This document shows positions 1 through 12,575 of a DNA stretch of 64,000 bases, piece by piece. A program made the translations under genes and the position numbers. This stretch comes from Alnus glutinosa (lineage: Eukaryota; Streptophyta; Magnoliopsida; Fagales; Betulaceae), in contig NC_084899.1 in the NCBI RefSeq assembly GCF_958979055.1, positions 880,501 to 944,500 of the forward strand, read 5' to 3'. How positions within the stretch are numbered: position 1 is the stretch's first letter; each line of letters starts with the position of its first letter. Below the pieces are notes generated by a model. It was not told where the DNA came from and did no database searches. It was given only the letters and a program-made list of their open reading frames with translations.

Positions 1-118
1 TTCACAACATTTACGGCTTCTGAACCTCCACCAGGATGTGTGTGAATTGGCACCACTCCACCAGGCGCCATGTTCAGATTGGCCAAGCCCGTTCGCACAA
101 GTCAGCTTTATTAAAACT
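1..118 (-). pseudogene. Germin-like protein fragment, cut by window edge
   Basis: Read on the minus strand, these bases match the middle of the intact germin-like genes further right: the region around the HTHPGG metal-binding box and the following LGxSLxRLD stretch. Against the intact copies it carries an extra triplet in the box region and loses sequence before and after the 'caagcccgttc' block. The similarity stops near base 118. The left part lies outside the window, so a complete gene cannot be excluded on that side, but the internal deletions make a pseudogene most likely. Confidence 0.75.
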
Positions 119-3100
119 AGCATAGAACCAGCGTCATGTGTGAGTTTTTACGAATTAAAACTGCATAATGTGCTTAGGTTTAAAAAGTAATAAACATAAA
201 GTAGTAGATAATGCACTAAGTAGTTTAATAAAAAGTTTTAAGTTATTCTATTAGAATGCTGCATTTAATTTAAGAAACAAAATAAAAATTTAAGAATAAG
301 AATGAAAATACGTAAACGTATATTATAAATTATCTCATGTAACGCCCCCAAACCGCTAGGGTTAGGTTCGTCCATTTTCTTACACAAAACCACAAAGATT
401 CATAAAGTCTGCCAAATAACCTAGCTAATATGTTGAATTAAATAAATTACTAGAAATATAATTTTAAACTCATATCTTCAATAAATGTATAAACGAGTAT
501 TTTGAAAAGAGTAATTATGTTCGACACAATAAATGAAAATCCAAAGTAAAGCTAAATTTATCGTGCTGGTGCACTTATTAAGGTAAATGAAATGCAATGT
601 CCTAATGCTAGCCTAGATCTCATTCCAGCCGCCTAGGTCTCTCTGCTCATAACCTGAAAACAAAAATAAAATAAGGGTGAGCGAGAAATGCTCAGTAAGG
701 TAACCATCAACCATAAAACGGTTGAGTTAAATTCATTTTCTTCAAAACGATTATTAAAGTACTTGAAATCTAAATTTTCAGGATACAAAATATAAGTTCG
801 GCATTTTGCTTAAAGCATAAAATTACTGGTTAATAAATAAAATTTCTCATATTTGGGGCCCATGTACACTATTACGCCCTGTGTACTGGGGTTGCATGGT
901 CAATGCGGCCCAGACAGGTAAACTGTGGCCACATGCCTACCTCGTCAGCTAATTAATCAAAGTGTACTTTAGCATGACCTAGGGATGAATTACCGCCTTC
1001 TCAAAGTCCTTCAGCGGTTGCGCTTCCATCCAAGCAACGGTATCGAGCTTAAGCTTCAGTGAATCTCTGTGAATATCTCTGGGGCCAAAATAATAATCTT
1101 CTCCACACACGTTCCTCATTTATAAAAAATCTTTCTCATTTTCATAACTATTCTTACTATTTTCTCTATGCTTGGTAACTCTTGAGACAATGTGTGGGAG
1201 GGTTTTTACACTTCTCTTTTGATTATTATCATAAAGTAGTGACTTCTCATCTCGGAAATAATATAAGTAATTTTCTATAATTGAAAAGTTGTTTAGAACT
1301 AAGGGTTTTCTCAAAATCGCTGATTTCAAGAATATCATTTCCACCAATAATTTTCACATCAACACTATTTTAAAATAATCTTTTATGCAATAACATAATT
1401 TTAAATACCTGACGAGAATAATTATTCACAAATACGCTAGAATAAATGGATAAAATAATAATACATAAAAACATTTTTAGAAGGGGTAAATGATCCCTTA
1501 CATCTCTGGACGCAGTACGTTGTTGAAATATTTCAACAGCTAGCTAATCACTTGGGTACATGTTTAAATAAATTAGTACAATATACTAGTCACTAGACGA
1601 CCCTCTGACCTCACTATGGTTCGTCTTGCTAGCCTAGTGAGAATGGACTTACTCGGTATATTTACATAAATCCTTTTACAATTGTATACATGTGTTAAAA
1701 TATATTACAGGAAGGTATTAATATGTGTTATCCAATAAAACTGTGAAACTTAGTTATTTCAAACTTTTTGAAGAAATCATGAAACCACATATTAAAATCA
1801 TTGAGGTGGTGCATGGCGTGTAGAAAATAGTTTCAAACTCCGTGTGTGTATATGTATATATATATAAAGTATGGAAATTCTAGGGAACAAATTTAGTCCC
1901 TATAGTAACATCTTGCTTGTGAAAATAATAAATGGTTTCATAAAAAAAATTTACGTGACTACACGAGCTAGTGATATGACCACGTACAGTTTGCAATATA
2001 TATAAAGAAAATAAAACAAGACTTTGGTGATAAAACAATATTGGCTAAAAAAAACACAAGGACAATGAGTATCATCATCATAAAAGAAATATGTAGTTAT
2101 ACGTGATATCAAAGGTGTACGTCCTCCACTACAAGATTAAAGATGAACAATTTTCCATGCAATGCCAACTGTTGACTAACTTCTAGAAATTACACAATGG
2201 AAAAGAGATCGAGTAGTCAAAGGCAATAGTGATATCTAACAAATAGGGTAGGAGGGAAAAGAAAGCTAAACAGAGAAAAATTACGAATGGCATCTCGGCT
2301 GCAGTAGCAAGAAAGAAGGAAAGAGCTAGAGCAACGAGAAGCTAGCAGTAAACGCGAAAAGATCAAGTCATGCCTCTAGACTTGCTACGGTTGAAAAAAG
2401 AGAAAGCAAAAGATAAAGAGCAACAAAGGAGAACAAAAAGTATGACACTGCATGCAATGGTTAAAAAAAGAGAGAGAAAAGAAGCACAAAATAAAACAGT
2501 AAAGTACGGTACATAAAACGGCTATAGCAAAGAAAATAAAGAAAACAAAATAAAAGAGAAAAAGAATAGAAAACTAGGTAGAAAACGGCTGGAGAACATG
2601 ATGTGACTACACCGATCGAAAAGAAAACAAACAAAAGTGTTGGTACAATTTCTGGTATGGTGACGTGTCGCCCGGCGATTCGCTACTGGATTCTGATCAA
2701 CTACTCCAATCCTGCAAAAATAACAAACAACTCGTCGGGGGTGCCGACTACGCCCACTCCGATGCCTAAGTCAGTTCAAATCAATTTTCTGACGAATATC
2801 TCAATCTCAAGAACTCAGAGAATGCGTGATTTCATACCTGGTGCAGTGGTCTTTATTTATAGGCCGGGCTCGTGGTCTCACCAGACTTGCTACCTTACTA
2901 GAATTCTTGACGCCTAGTTGGATTAAGAGTTTGAATCCTAGCTTAGTTGAATCTTATCTTCAGAGAATTTGAATGAGATTGTAGAATCCGCAGTTTGATT
3001 GCGCTTGTATCTCTTTAAATTTGATTTCAGATAAATAACTACCTTATCCCATTAATTATGGAATTGCGGTTTTTTCCCTGATCTTATGGAATTCTATCCT

Positions 3101-4140
3101 TATCGTATTCTGAGACATCCGCGGCAAACTTTCAACCAAACTCCGAGGTGATGATATCCGAGATATGTTCGCTCCGCCTTGGAGATCTCAGGATATCGCC
3201 GCACCATAACAGGGTTGTGAAAGGCCGAGACGTTATTATACCGACTTGATGTCACCTCCGAGGCGATGTTACTCCGAGACCCAAATACCCGAGATATGTT
3301 CGCTCCATTCAGACTAGGAGATCTCGGGATGTTCTATATACTGTAACCTGGATTGTTAAGACTGAGACGTCGTTATGCCTCCGAGATGTATTTGCACCGA
3401 GACGTCGTTATACCTCCGAGATATATTTGCACCGAGACGTCGTTATACCTCCGAGATATATTTATACCTAGGCAATCTTTTCTTTGCTGGCCAAAATAAA
3501 TGTCCGAGGCATAACTCCGAGATGTTTCTGAATCCACGTGTCTCTAAGGTTAATTTTATCCCTAACAAAAAGCAATAAAAGGAGAAGTAAGCACTAGGAC
3601 GGGAAGAGATCGAGAAGAGACATTCAACAAAAATCAAAGAACAACAGTCAACAGGGGATTGTCAAGATTTGAAGATGCGGTACACAAAGAAATAGAAAAG
3701 AATGTAATGCTTCACATGACGTGGATACAGCGTGTGAAGGAAACAAGAACAAAAGGAGCCAGCCAAGCTTTCTACTAAAAGAATTAGAAATAAAGAAATA
3801 GACAAGATCGCCTTGTTGCAGAACCCAAGGTCACGCGAGAGAGGAGAGAAGAGTGATGGCTAGAGAAGTATTTATAAGGCAAGGGTTTTCTCACTTGGTG
3901 GCTGTTAGGGTTTTGACAATAAAAATTTTACATTTAAGACTAAAAATTGGATATTAGATATTAAATTATTTTTGTGTAAAAGAGGCATTCAATATTAATA
4001 TAAAAAAATTTAAATATAAAAGAAAGTATTTGGTAAAATATAAAAACGGGTATTCAATATGAATAATAAAATATTATATTAACTTAGGTGTTAAATATTT
4101 AAAATATCAAATTCGTTATCCATTCTCATAGATAGCAATT
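119..4140. other. Repeat-like intergenic DNA with LTR-like sequence
   Basis: No supportable gene. A 'tgtaacgccccc' string at 338 followed by a 'gggtgagcgagaaatgctc' block near 673 resembles the start and leader of plant LTR retrotransposon repeats. A TATA-like 'tttatttatagg' lies near 2853 and a similar 'tatttataaggc' near 3869. I could not find a matching second LTR or a target duplication, so boundaries and family are unresolved. The short open frames here lack recognisable domains. The rest is AT-rich DNA. Confidence 0.4.
3364..3468. repeat. 35-bp tandem repeat, three copies
   Basis: Three consecutive near-identical 35-bp units begin at 3364, 3399 and 3434, each starting 'gagacgtcgttatrcctcc'. 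Looser relatives of the unit, with 'ccgagatatgttcgctcc', occur upstream between 3140 and 3345, so the array belongs to a wider degenerate repeat zone. Confidence 0.85.
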
Positions 4141-4629
4141 GATCATTCTGCCATTGCAAGAAGGTCGGGGTTATTAAATCTCGTAAGGAAGCAAAATAAA
4201 TCACATATATTCAATTTTATAGACGTTAATTCAACTAAGTGACCTTTTATATAATAAAAGAATTCACAAAAACAAACAAAATAGTGCACTCACATTATTG
4301 TAAAACTTGTATTCAATATTTACAAACAAGATAACTTGTATTAAAATGTTACATAAAATTTATCAAGTTTATAAGCATGAAATTTAAGAACTTATAATAG
4401 AGAAACTAAAATTAGTCAAGCATGATCGTCCCCATTGTCGGAAGACTCAAGCGGTGGTACATCGCACACTCACCGTAATCAAATAATTAATAATTAACAA
4501 TTTATAAACCACCAAACATGAAGCGAAATTTTATATTGTGAATATTATAAATATTGTTTTCTTAGTATTGTATATACCTTTAAAATTGAGGGCAACATCA
4601 AATTAACTATAACTCACACAACATTATGG

Positions 4630-5099
4630 TATATATATATATATATTGTATTGCATGTATAACGTATAAGAAGCTACATTTAGAACAAAAAATAAGGACA
4701 AAAAATGGAAACGTAAGAATTGTATTTTTTGTATACTTTTCCCGGTTTCAATGAAATTGATAGCTAGGTATAGAAAGAACAGAAGAAGTCCTGTCAAAAT
4801 GAGGGTATTTTTTTTTTTTTTTTCCTTCTTTTGACCGCCCTTTACTTTTATATCATAAAAGAAAATACTTTTAGCACAAAAATAAACAATAATATATAAA
4901 TTAGAACGTAAAATAAGGACAAAAAATGAAAACAGATGACAAACAAAAAAAGAAAAATACTCATATAGCATAAAAACAATTGTCTTCTTCTTTTTGTATA
5001 TTTTCTCCGATTCCAATGAATTCATAGCCTCATAGGTATAGGAAAAATTTATGTCTAATAGAGATTTTTTTTTCCCCGGCCACCCTTTGCATATACAAC

Positions 5100-5135
<36 letters not shown>

Positions 5136-6430
5136 AAAAAAAAGAAAGAAAGAAAAAAAAGAAGAAGAAGCTACTTTTAGAACAGAAATAAAAATAATAT
5201 ATAAATTTGAACAAAAACTAAGGACAAAATATGAAAACAGACAACAACAGAAACTGGAAAAATACTAAAATAGTAAAAAAGAATTGTGTTTTTTTGCATA
5301 TAAATTAGAACATAAAAAAAGGGAAAAAAAAAGAAAAAAAGAAAACGGACTATCAACGAAAAACGAAAAATACTCACATAATAAAATAAAAAGAACTTTT
5401 ATTTTTTTTTTGTTATACTTTATGTGGTTCCAATGAAATTCGTAGGTTAATAAATAAAATTCTGTCAAATAGTTTTTTTTTTTTTTTTATTTGTTTACGA
5501 TCATGACCAAAGAAAAGGAAAAAAAAGAAAAAAGAAAAGAAAAAGAGAAATTACTCAAATAATGGAAATTAATTATTTGCTGTATATTTTTACGGTTCCA
5601 AGAAATTAAACAAAAATTATGGAGTGTGAAAAACAAAAACCACTTATATGCGAGAAGAAGAAAGTAAGAGCATTATTTATTTCAACAGAAAATAAAGACA
5701 AAAAACGAAAAATGAAACATACTAATATAATAGGAAATAACTGTATTTTATGTATAATTTTTCCCATTCCAATGAAACCTCGAAAGTAATGTCATTGATC
5801 AATTAAGTACGTAAACAATGCGTAATACACATTCCAAAAAAAAAAAAAAAGACAAAATTAATAAATAATAGTGTAGACTAAAAAATAGTCATACCTCGTA
5901 AAAAGAAAAAAAAAATGATAAGTATTTCTCTGATGATAATTTTACTAAATTCAATGTAAAACTTTTGAAAGGAAAAATCATATATAAATTAGAAGGAAAA
6001 AATAAAAAAAATAAAAAGGAAAGGAAAAAGAAAAACACAAAAAATAAAAACAAAAAACAAAAAATATGAATATAATATAAAATAAATATCTTTTGTATAT
6101 ACTTTTCCCCACTCCAAAGAAATTGATAGGTATAAGAAGAAGTCCTTTGAAATAGAGTTTTATTCTTTTTACCCCCCCCCACACTCACACTCACACTCAC
6201 ACTCACACTCACACTCACACACATAAAACATAAAAGAAACTACTTTTAGAACATAAATTAAAAATGATATATAAATTAGAACTAAAAATAAGAACAAAAA
6301 GAAGAAACAGAGGAACAGAACCACAGTTAATAAAAACAAACTGATAATGAAAAAATAATAATACACTAGAAAAAATTGTCTCTTTTTTTTATACTTTCCT
6401 CTATTTCAATAAAATTCAAAGGATTTTAGA
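4630..6430. repeat. Degenerate tandem array, about eight units
   Basis: A-rich sequence in which one block recurs: 'gaagctacttttagaac', then 'ataaggacaaaaaatgaaaac', then a 'tatacttttccc..ttccaatgaaatt' motif. The last motif appears near 4731, 4998, 5415, 5583, 5750, 5930, 6097 and 6391. Spacings fall near 167-180 or 267-294 bp, with one gap of 417. The copies are strongly diverged. The open frames here are low-complexity Phe/Leu/Lys shadows of the repeat and are not genes. Confidence 0.7.
6174..6222. repeat. (CACACT)n microsatellite
   Basis: A C-run is followed by about seven copies of the hexamer ACACTC, inside the last part of the degenerate tandem array. Confidence 0.9.
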
Positions 6431-7084
6431 GATAGGATTATATTGTGGGCATTGCCTGTTGGATACATAATCCAATGCAATGTCAACGGAAGCAAACAAA
6501 AAAAATCACATATGAGTGTATAGGTACCATAATTTTTGCTATTGTTCAGCATAAACAAAAACCACTATATGTTTACGAGAGTTGCATATCAATTGGTAAT
6601 TCATTGTTTTATGCATCATCTTAAAATTGAAATAATTAAGATCAAGTACTATAGTAAAAAATCAACACTTACTACATGAATTTCGGTAAATTGCATAAAG
6701 GCATTCATCAACACCGGAGTAATGAGAGTGATAATAATAAATTAATGATACAATACCTTAGTTTTTAGTTGAGTTTGAGAGGGATATATTCATTTCCCCC
6801 AAAATGGTGGCAGTGGCAGCCGGTATGAGTCAAACAAAAGAAAGTATACAAACAATTATTTTGTTCTTTGCTAAAAATTGACTTCAATGTTTCACTAAAG
6901 AATGCCACATGGGAGGAGGAGAAAATATCACAAATGACAGTTATTTTTTAGGGAAAAAACTGTTTTTACACAAAAATAGGATGCAGTTTTTTTTAGGAAA
7001 AAAAAATGCTCTTACACAAAGATAGGAACACTTGTCAATTGCATGAGATGCCACATGTCACAATTTTAGCCTATTCTCTTATTG
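6431..7084. other. AT-rich intergenic DNA, no gene seen
   Basis: No coding frame with recognisable content. A small local duplication of a 'ggaaaaaa..tacacaaa.atagga' phrase occurs at about 6952-7030. Confidence 0.5.
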
Positions 7085-7745
7085 ATTCCCCTATATATCG
7101 GTTGAAGCTAGTTGCCATCTCTAGGCCTTTTGTTGGTCCAATTATTTTGGTCATTGTTGGTCCAATTGTTGACTCAGGCCTTTTTTTGTTTGGCCTTTGT
7201 GATATTGTTTAAAGACTCAGGCCTGGCATTTGTGGTATTGTTTAAAACTCAGACCCATTTCAACCCATAGTTAGTTCTCATTTCAACCTATAGTTGACTC
7301 TTATTTTGGCTGATATTTGGCACATTTTTTTAACATTTGTGGTATTGTTTAAAACTTATGCCCATTTTAGCCCATAATTGACTTTGATTTTGGGCCGTAG
7401 ATGGCCTATTGAAATTTAAGGCAAATCTCTAACCATTGTCGCCGACTACCACCAGACATTACAATTGACCGTCGTCAATCGTTGTCATCTCGAGCAGAGA
7501 AAAAAAAAATCATTATTTCAAACTGAAGCTTCTTTTCTTGATTCTTCTGCTTTGAGTTTGAGGAAAATGTTAATGTATTATTTATTTACTCTCATAATTC
7601 TCATACATTACATATTAATTATGTATTTCTCATACATACATTACTCTCATAATTCTCATATGTTAATTAGATCTTACAATTATCATACAAAGACCTCTCA
7701 AAAGAGTCTTTGATTAATAAGAATTGGTAGATCTCCAAAGATCGA
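7085..7745. repeat. Downstream flank shared by germin-like genes A and B
   Basis: This stretch, starting at 'atatatcggttgaag', is closely similar in order and wording to 21895-22560 downstream of the second germin-like gene. Shared pieces include 'gctagttgccatctctag', repeated 'cccatagttg' phrases and the 'caaagacctctca' block just before the stop codon. It marks the left part of a segmental duplication that also contains the gene. Confidence 0.8.
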
Positions 7746-7751
7746 TCGACC

Positions 7752-8390
7752 TTAACCAGTGCCACCAAGAGCGCTCTTAAGCTTCTTAATCTGAGGAATG
7801 TCAAGGAAAGATATTGCTGCCACCAATTCAGTGGGTAAATTGTTTCCAAACAAAGCCAAGTCCACAATCTGGAGACCTGGGTTTTCACTACTGAAGCTAG
7901 CATATGCTACGGCTGGAATTCCTCCGGCATTCGCTAAGAAGTGTAGTAATCCTTGAGGGAAAACCATGATGTCACCCTCCTTAAGAGTTTTAAAGTAAAC
8001 TTTATTAGCAGAGGAAATAAACCCAGCGGTGATTGACCCTCGCACAACATGTGCGACTTCAGTACCTCCAGGATGTGTGTGTAATGGCGCAACTCCACCA
8101 GGCGCCAAGTCCAGACGACCCAAAGAAATTCCAAGCCCGTTCAAACCGGGAAACTGCGAGGCAACTGCGCGGGTGATTGCAGCTTTAAATATACTATTTG
8201 AGGTGTTTCCGGCAACGCCTAGGCCGGAGAAAACAAAATCAGCCACCGTGACCTGTTCAGGCTTCTTGCAAGCGTAGCCTGTGGGGCTTTCAGGAGCTGT
8301 GAGGTCAGCGACACAGAAGTCCTGCACAGCAGCATGGCTGGAGGAAAGCAGGAGAGAAAAGATGAAGATAATGGGAGATATCATCCTCAT
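7752..8390 (-). CDS. Germin-like protein A (ABP19/ABP20 type)
   Basis: A 212-residue single-exon cupin of the germin-like family, closest in wording to the ABP19/ABP20 auxin-binding-type germins. Residues 1-20 ([20 protein letters not shown]) form a typical signal peptide, so the product should be secreted to the apoplast. Cys26 and Cys41 are the expected N-terminal disulphide pair. Germin box 1 ([14 protein letters not shown]) supplies metal ligands His104, His106 and Glu111; box 2 ([18 protein letters not shown]) supplies His150. NTS at 62-64 is a possible N-glycosylation site. Germins usually form manganese-binding oligomers, and some have superoxide dismutase activity; the activity of this one cannot be read from sequence. 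Against its paralogues it has one extra residue, Phe68, from a 3-bp insertion. Met3 is an alternative start. Confidence 0.95.
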   Translation of the reverse strand: MRMISPIIFIFSLLLSSSHAAVQDFCVADLTAPESPTGYACKKPEQVTVADFVFSGLGVAGNTSNSIFKAAITRAVASQFPGLNGLGISLGRLDLAPGGVAPLHTHPGGTEVAHVVRGSITAGFISSANKVYFKTLKEGDIMVFPQGLLHFLANAGGIPAVAYASFSSENPGLQIVDLALFGNNLPTELVAAISFLDIPQIKKLKSALGGTG

Positions 8391-8460
8391 GACGTATTAG
8401 TTTTTTTTTTTTTTAAAAGCTTTTAGGGTGTGCTTGAATATGGTGGTCGATCTGATGCCA

Positions 8461-8501
<41 letters not shown>

Positions 8502-8841
8502 CTTAATTGGATAATATTGTGGAAGTTTTGGCTGTGGCAATTGGTCGCTTTGGATGCGGCCATGAAGGATTTCACGGGCAACCGCAAGAAGAAACCATAG
8601 ACATATATACGATTCAATATTACCTAAATATATAATATTTTATTATTTTATTTATGTGGCAATGTTATTTTTCACTATGTTTTAAAATTTTTTAAATTTT
8701 ACAAATAAATTAAAATAGATAGTGAAAAATTATATATTTAGGTGGTAATAAATTATTATTTTTTTAATTTTTTAATTTTTACAAATAAATTAAAATAGAT
8801 GATAAAATGTTATATATTTAGAGAGTAATGAATCATTACTC

Positions 8842-8872
<31 letters not shown>

Positions 8873-9034
8873 AGCTGTAATGATGTCGGATGTGATCTTT
8901 TTTCGGATAACGTAAGACAAGATCGAAGTTTCTTTTTGTTTGGAATGCGGAAGAGAGAGAAATATCTATTGGTCTGCAATGCATGCCTTTGTAAACGAAT
9001 TCGTTGCTTGTCGAGGACTTTGACTTAGTCAAGT
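8391..9034 (-). promoter_or_regulatory. Upstream region of germin-like gene A
   Basis: Shares blocks with the upstream regions of the other copies: 'gcaattggtcgctttgga', 'tttcacgggcaaccgcaag', 'gtcggatgtgatct', 'tttttgtttggaatgcg' and 'aattcgttgcttgtcgagg'. An (AT)n run at 8464-8500 occupies the place of the TATA element seen in copies C and D. Between 8614 and 8835 an AT-rich inserted segment has inverted and tandem copies of 'attatatatttag', which suggests a small MITE. A second (AT)n run lies at 8842-8868. Confidence 0.65.
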
Positions 9035-9075
9035 TTGTTTTGGCTTTTTTTTTTTTTTGTTGAAAAAGTTTTAAT

Positions 9076-9784
9076 TTTGAGTTAAATACCCTTTTGCCTT
9101 ATGTAGTTTTAAATCTTTATTTTTTTATTCCAATTGCTTTAATTTTTTTTTTACATGTGGTACTACCCTTTGCTATGAAAAAAAAAGAAAATAGTACATT
9201 TGTTCAAAATTGACGAATTTTCACATTAACGACACACAATACCATTAAAATTGTGACAAATTGCTGACATATATATATATACTTTTATTTTTTATTTTGA
9301 GGCTTTAAAAATAATTAATAAAAATCATTTTTTTAATTTTCTTTTTTCAATTTTAAGCTTTTTTTTTTTTAAAAAAAATTAAACTCAGCCTGCACTCATT
9401 TGGGCTACATGGGGGTGGTTCGACCACCCCCAAAGGCCAAAACATCTTTTTCTTTTTCTTTTTCTTTTTCTTTTCTCTCTCTCTCTCTCTTTTTTTTTTT
9501 CTTTTTTTTTTTATTTTTTTTTTATTTTTTACACTTTGGCCCTTAGGGTGGCCGAACCACCCCAAGGGCACCAATAAAAAATTGTGCAGCCACGTGTCGT
9601 AATTTTTAATGGTGCCACATGTCACTGACGTAGAAATTCGTTAGTTTTAGACAGAAAAATGGATGAAGGTACCATTTCCATATTTTTCTATAGTATAGGT
9701 ACCACTTGCGATAAAAATAAAAGCACAGATGACAAAAAATAAAGACTTGAAACCACATGAGGCTGTAACGTATTTAATCCTTTA
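9076..9784. mobile_element. Foldback element with GGGTGG core
   Basis: The ends are inverted copies: 'gagttaaataccc' on the left, and on the right 'tatttaatcc', which reads 'ggattaaata' in reverse complement. The arms continue through 'tgtagtttt.aa.tcttta' and 'tggtac..ccttt..ctat' for more than 100 bp. The centre holds 'gggtggttcgaccacccc' and pyrimidine runs, the same plan as the elements at 9934 and 26671. No coding capacity is visible. It lies directly upstream of germin-like gene A's promoter block and is absent from the equivalent place beside gene B. Confidence 0.7.
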
Positions 9785-9933
9785 ATATTTTAGGATTTGG
9801 CACGGCATAAAATATTTATTACTACTGAAGATAGCAAATGCATCGGTTGGAAATTGACTGGCATTCACTTGGAAGTGTAGTAATCCTTGAGGGAAAGCCA
9901 TGATGTCACCCTTCTTAAGAGTTTTAAGGTAAA

Positions 9934-10773
9934 TTTTAGAGTTAAAAACCTTACACACCCCTGTGATTTAAAATTTTTATTTTTTGTCTCTTCAATTTTC
10001 ATTTTTATCATAGGAGGTACTTGTGCTATGGGAAAAGATGGAAATGATACTTCCCGTTCATTTTTTCATCAAAAACTAACTTCTCGCCATGTCATCCTAT
10101 ACGTGTCAGCGTACCTGTGCGACACCTATCCCTAGAGCCATGTCAGTGCTGGCGTGGCTACTATATATATATATTATTTTTTTTATTTTAAGGACTTAAA
10201 AAATAAAATAATATCTCAGGGTGGCTAAGCTACCACTTTGGGCCACATGACGGTGGCTGCCTGGGGGTGGTTCGGCCACCCTCAAAGGCCAAATTCTTTT
10301 CTTTTTTTTTTTCTTTTCTACTTTTGCCACTGGAGGTGGCCGAAACACCCTCGAGGGCCACGAGAATGGTTCAGCTACCCCTAGACCAGTCGATATGGGG
10401 GTGGCTCGACCACCCCATAGGCCAAAGTGAAAAAAAAAAAAAAAAAAAAAAGTTTTGGCCCATGGGGGTGGTTCGGCCACCCCCAAAACTGGTCTTGGGA
10501 GTGGCCAGCCACCACCATGTGGCCCAAAGTGGCTAGATATATATATATATAGTAGCCACGTCAGCGCGAATATGACTATGGGGGCAGGTGTCGCACAGGT
10601 ACGCCGACACATGTAGGATGACATGATGAGACGTTAGTTTTGGACAGAAAAATGAACGGATGTACCATTTCCGTCTTTTCCCATAGCACAGGTACCTTCT
10701 ATGATAAAAATGAAAACTTAAGAGGCAAAAAATAAAGTTCGGAAACCACATAGGGCAATTAGTTATTTAACCC
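9934..10773. mobile_element. Foldback element inside germin-like pseudogene
   Basis: Inserted in germin coding sequence at TAAA, which is present on both sides. The two arms are inverted repeats of more than 200 bp: 'ttagagttaaaaacc' pairs with the reverse complement of 'ttatttaacccta', and further in both arms carry 'ctgtgctatgggaaaaga', 'gtcatccta' and 'gtacctgtgcgacacct'. The centre has several GGGTGG/CCACCC palindromic phrases around an A-run. No transposase is encoded, so it would need one in trans. The superfamily is unresolved. Confidence 0.8.
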
Positions 10774-10798
10774 TAAACTTTATTAGCGGAGGAAACAA

Positions 10799-11231
10799 TG
10801 TAAGCATAACTTAAATAAAATGTTAAATAAATAAAAATAAACAGCAGAATTCATTATAAATACCTTTAGCTATTTTTGCTAAAACATATGAAGAAGCCTT
10901 AGCGATAAACAAAAATTCTGCAAAAGAAAATTTAGACTGAAGATCTTCTGACCTATGCTTACAGGTGCCAATAGATGAATACATATGGCTCTTTATATAG
11001 GTAGATCAGTGACCCTCATCTTTAATGGCTAGCTGATTTTATTCCTCCCATCAATGAATTAAATAAAAAACATAAATATAAAACCGTTATTATCATGAAC
11101 CATAATGTGGAATATAAAAAAACTGTTTAAATCATATTGAATACAATCATTATAATTATCGTTACAGTAATTATTTAGTCGTTACCGTTACAACTATTAA
11201 ATGTGGCATAGGGAGACATGTAATTCTTACA
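10799..11231 (-). repeat. Left LTR (3' LTR) of the Copia element
   Basis: 433 bp, TG...CA ends, matching 16997-17422 throughout with scattered substitutions and small indels. It is adjacent to the purine-rich tract when read on the minus strand. Confidence 0.92.
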
Positions 11232-11247
11232 TTCTCCCGCTTGGCCT
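11232..11247 (-). promoter_or_regulatory. Polypurine tract of the Copia element
   Basis: Read on the minus strand this is 'aggccaagcgggagaa' immediately before the 3' LTR. This is the expected place and composition for the plus-strand DNA primer. Confidence 0.75.
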
Positions 11248-12575
11248 TGATGACACATATAATTTCTTATGATGTTCGGTTCTTCAATATGACCATTACT
11301 TTATTTATTCCACTATTCATGAAATGCTACCACTCACTCAAAGAATACTATACATGATCATGGCGGTAAAACTTTATATAATAAGCCGTCCCTTCCATGT
11401 ATTATATATATCATATTCCCTAAATGAATACTATATGGGTAATCAAACTTTATGAATAAACTTCTCATAAGTTATTCGGGTCCAGCTTTAATTTTATCCA
11501 CATGGATAATGTAACAAATGTGTACAAAACTTTATTAACAATAACTTGATGTCTATAGACCAAATAGAGAGAAACTAAGCAAAAATGGATTAATGAATTT
11601 CATATGCTCCGCATGAATTTATACTTTCTTTATTGGTAAACTTTTAGTCATAGGATCCGCAATCATTAATTCAATACTTATATGCTCAATATACATTTTA
11701 TGTCTTCTTAATGTTCTCTTGTACTGAGATACTTGATGTCGATATATTTATTTCTGCTTCTACTTATAAAATAATATTACAGTAGAATTATCGCAGAATA
11801 TCTTTATGGTCTAACTGTAAATCGACAATTTTAAGACTTTTAACAAAATGTCTCATCTATCATGCCAGTATAATAAAATTCATAGCATATAAGAATTTTA
11901 ACTTTCTTGGTAGACGTAGCAATTATAGTATGTTTTCTACATCTCTATGATATATCCCTCAATAAGAAAATATATACTATAAAGTAGACTTTCTACTATC
12001 TACACAACCAAAAAAATTCAAAATCTGAATAACCAACCACCACCAAATGGTAAGTGTATCTTTAGGTTGTTTTTTTTTTTTTTGGTTTCTTGCGTATACC
12101 ACAAGACTTTATTTGCAGCCCAGTCCAATTGTTAAGTTTAGTGCAAGTCTATGCTTGCATTAGGTTGTATAATGCAGATGCTTACAAAAGACCTTTTATC
12201 TGCCATTTGTTCGAATACATTTTGGGACATTTAATATGTATTAAATTTGTCCCTCTTAGTTGCTACTGAAGGTGCAACATCCTTCATTCTAAATCTTCCC
12301 AAAACTTATTCAATGTAGGCCTTCCGAGACAATGTTAATGTGCTTTGTGTCTCTTGTGAATCTCTATGTCAAAGACATAAGAGGTTTCACCCAAATCCTT
12401 CGTTTCGAAGTTTTGTGAGAGGAACTTTATGTGGCGAAACTTAAATCACTACTTACAAAATAATATTTATATATAGGACTAGAAAGATTACTTTACTCCC
12501 ACTGACCTTAAGGTATATATACTAATTAACAAGATTTTCAATAATCAATAAAACAATAACCTAGTAAAAAGTATA

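Noticed and set aside
338-3900. A complete LTR retrotransposon at the left
   Set aside because: Only an LTR-like start and TATA-like strings were found; no second LTR, primer site or target duplication could be matched.
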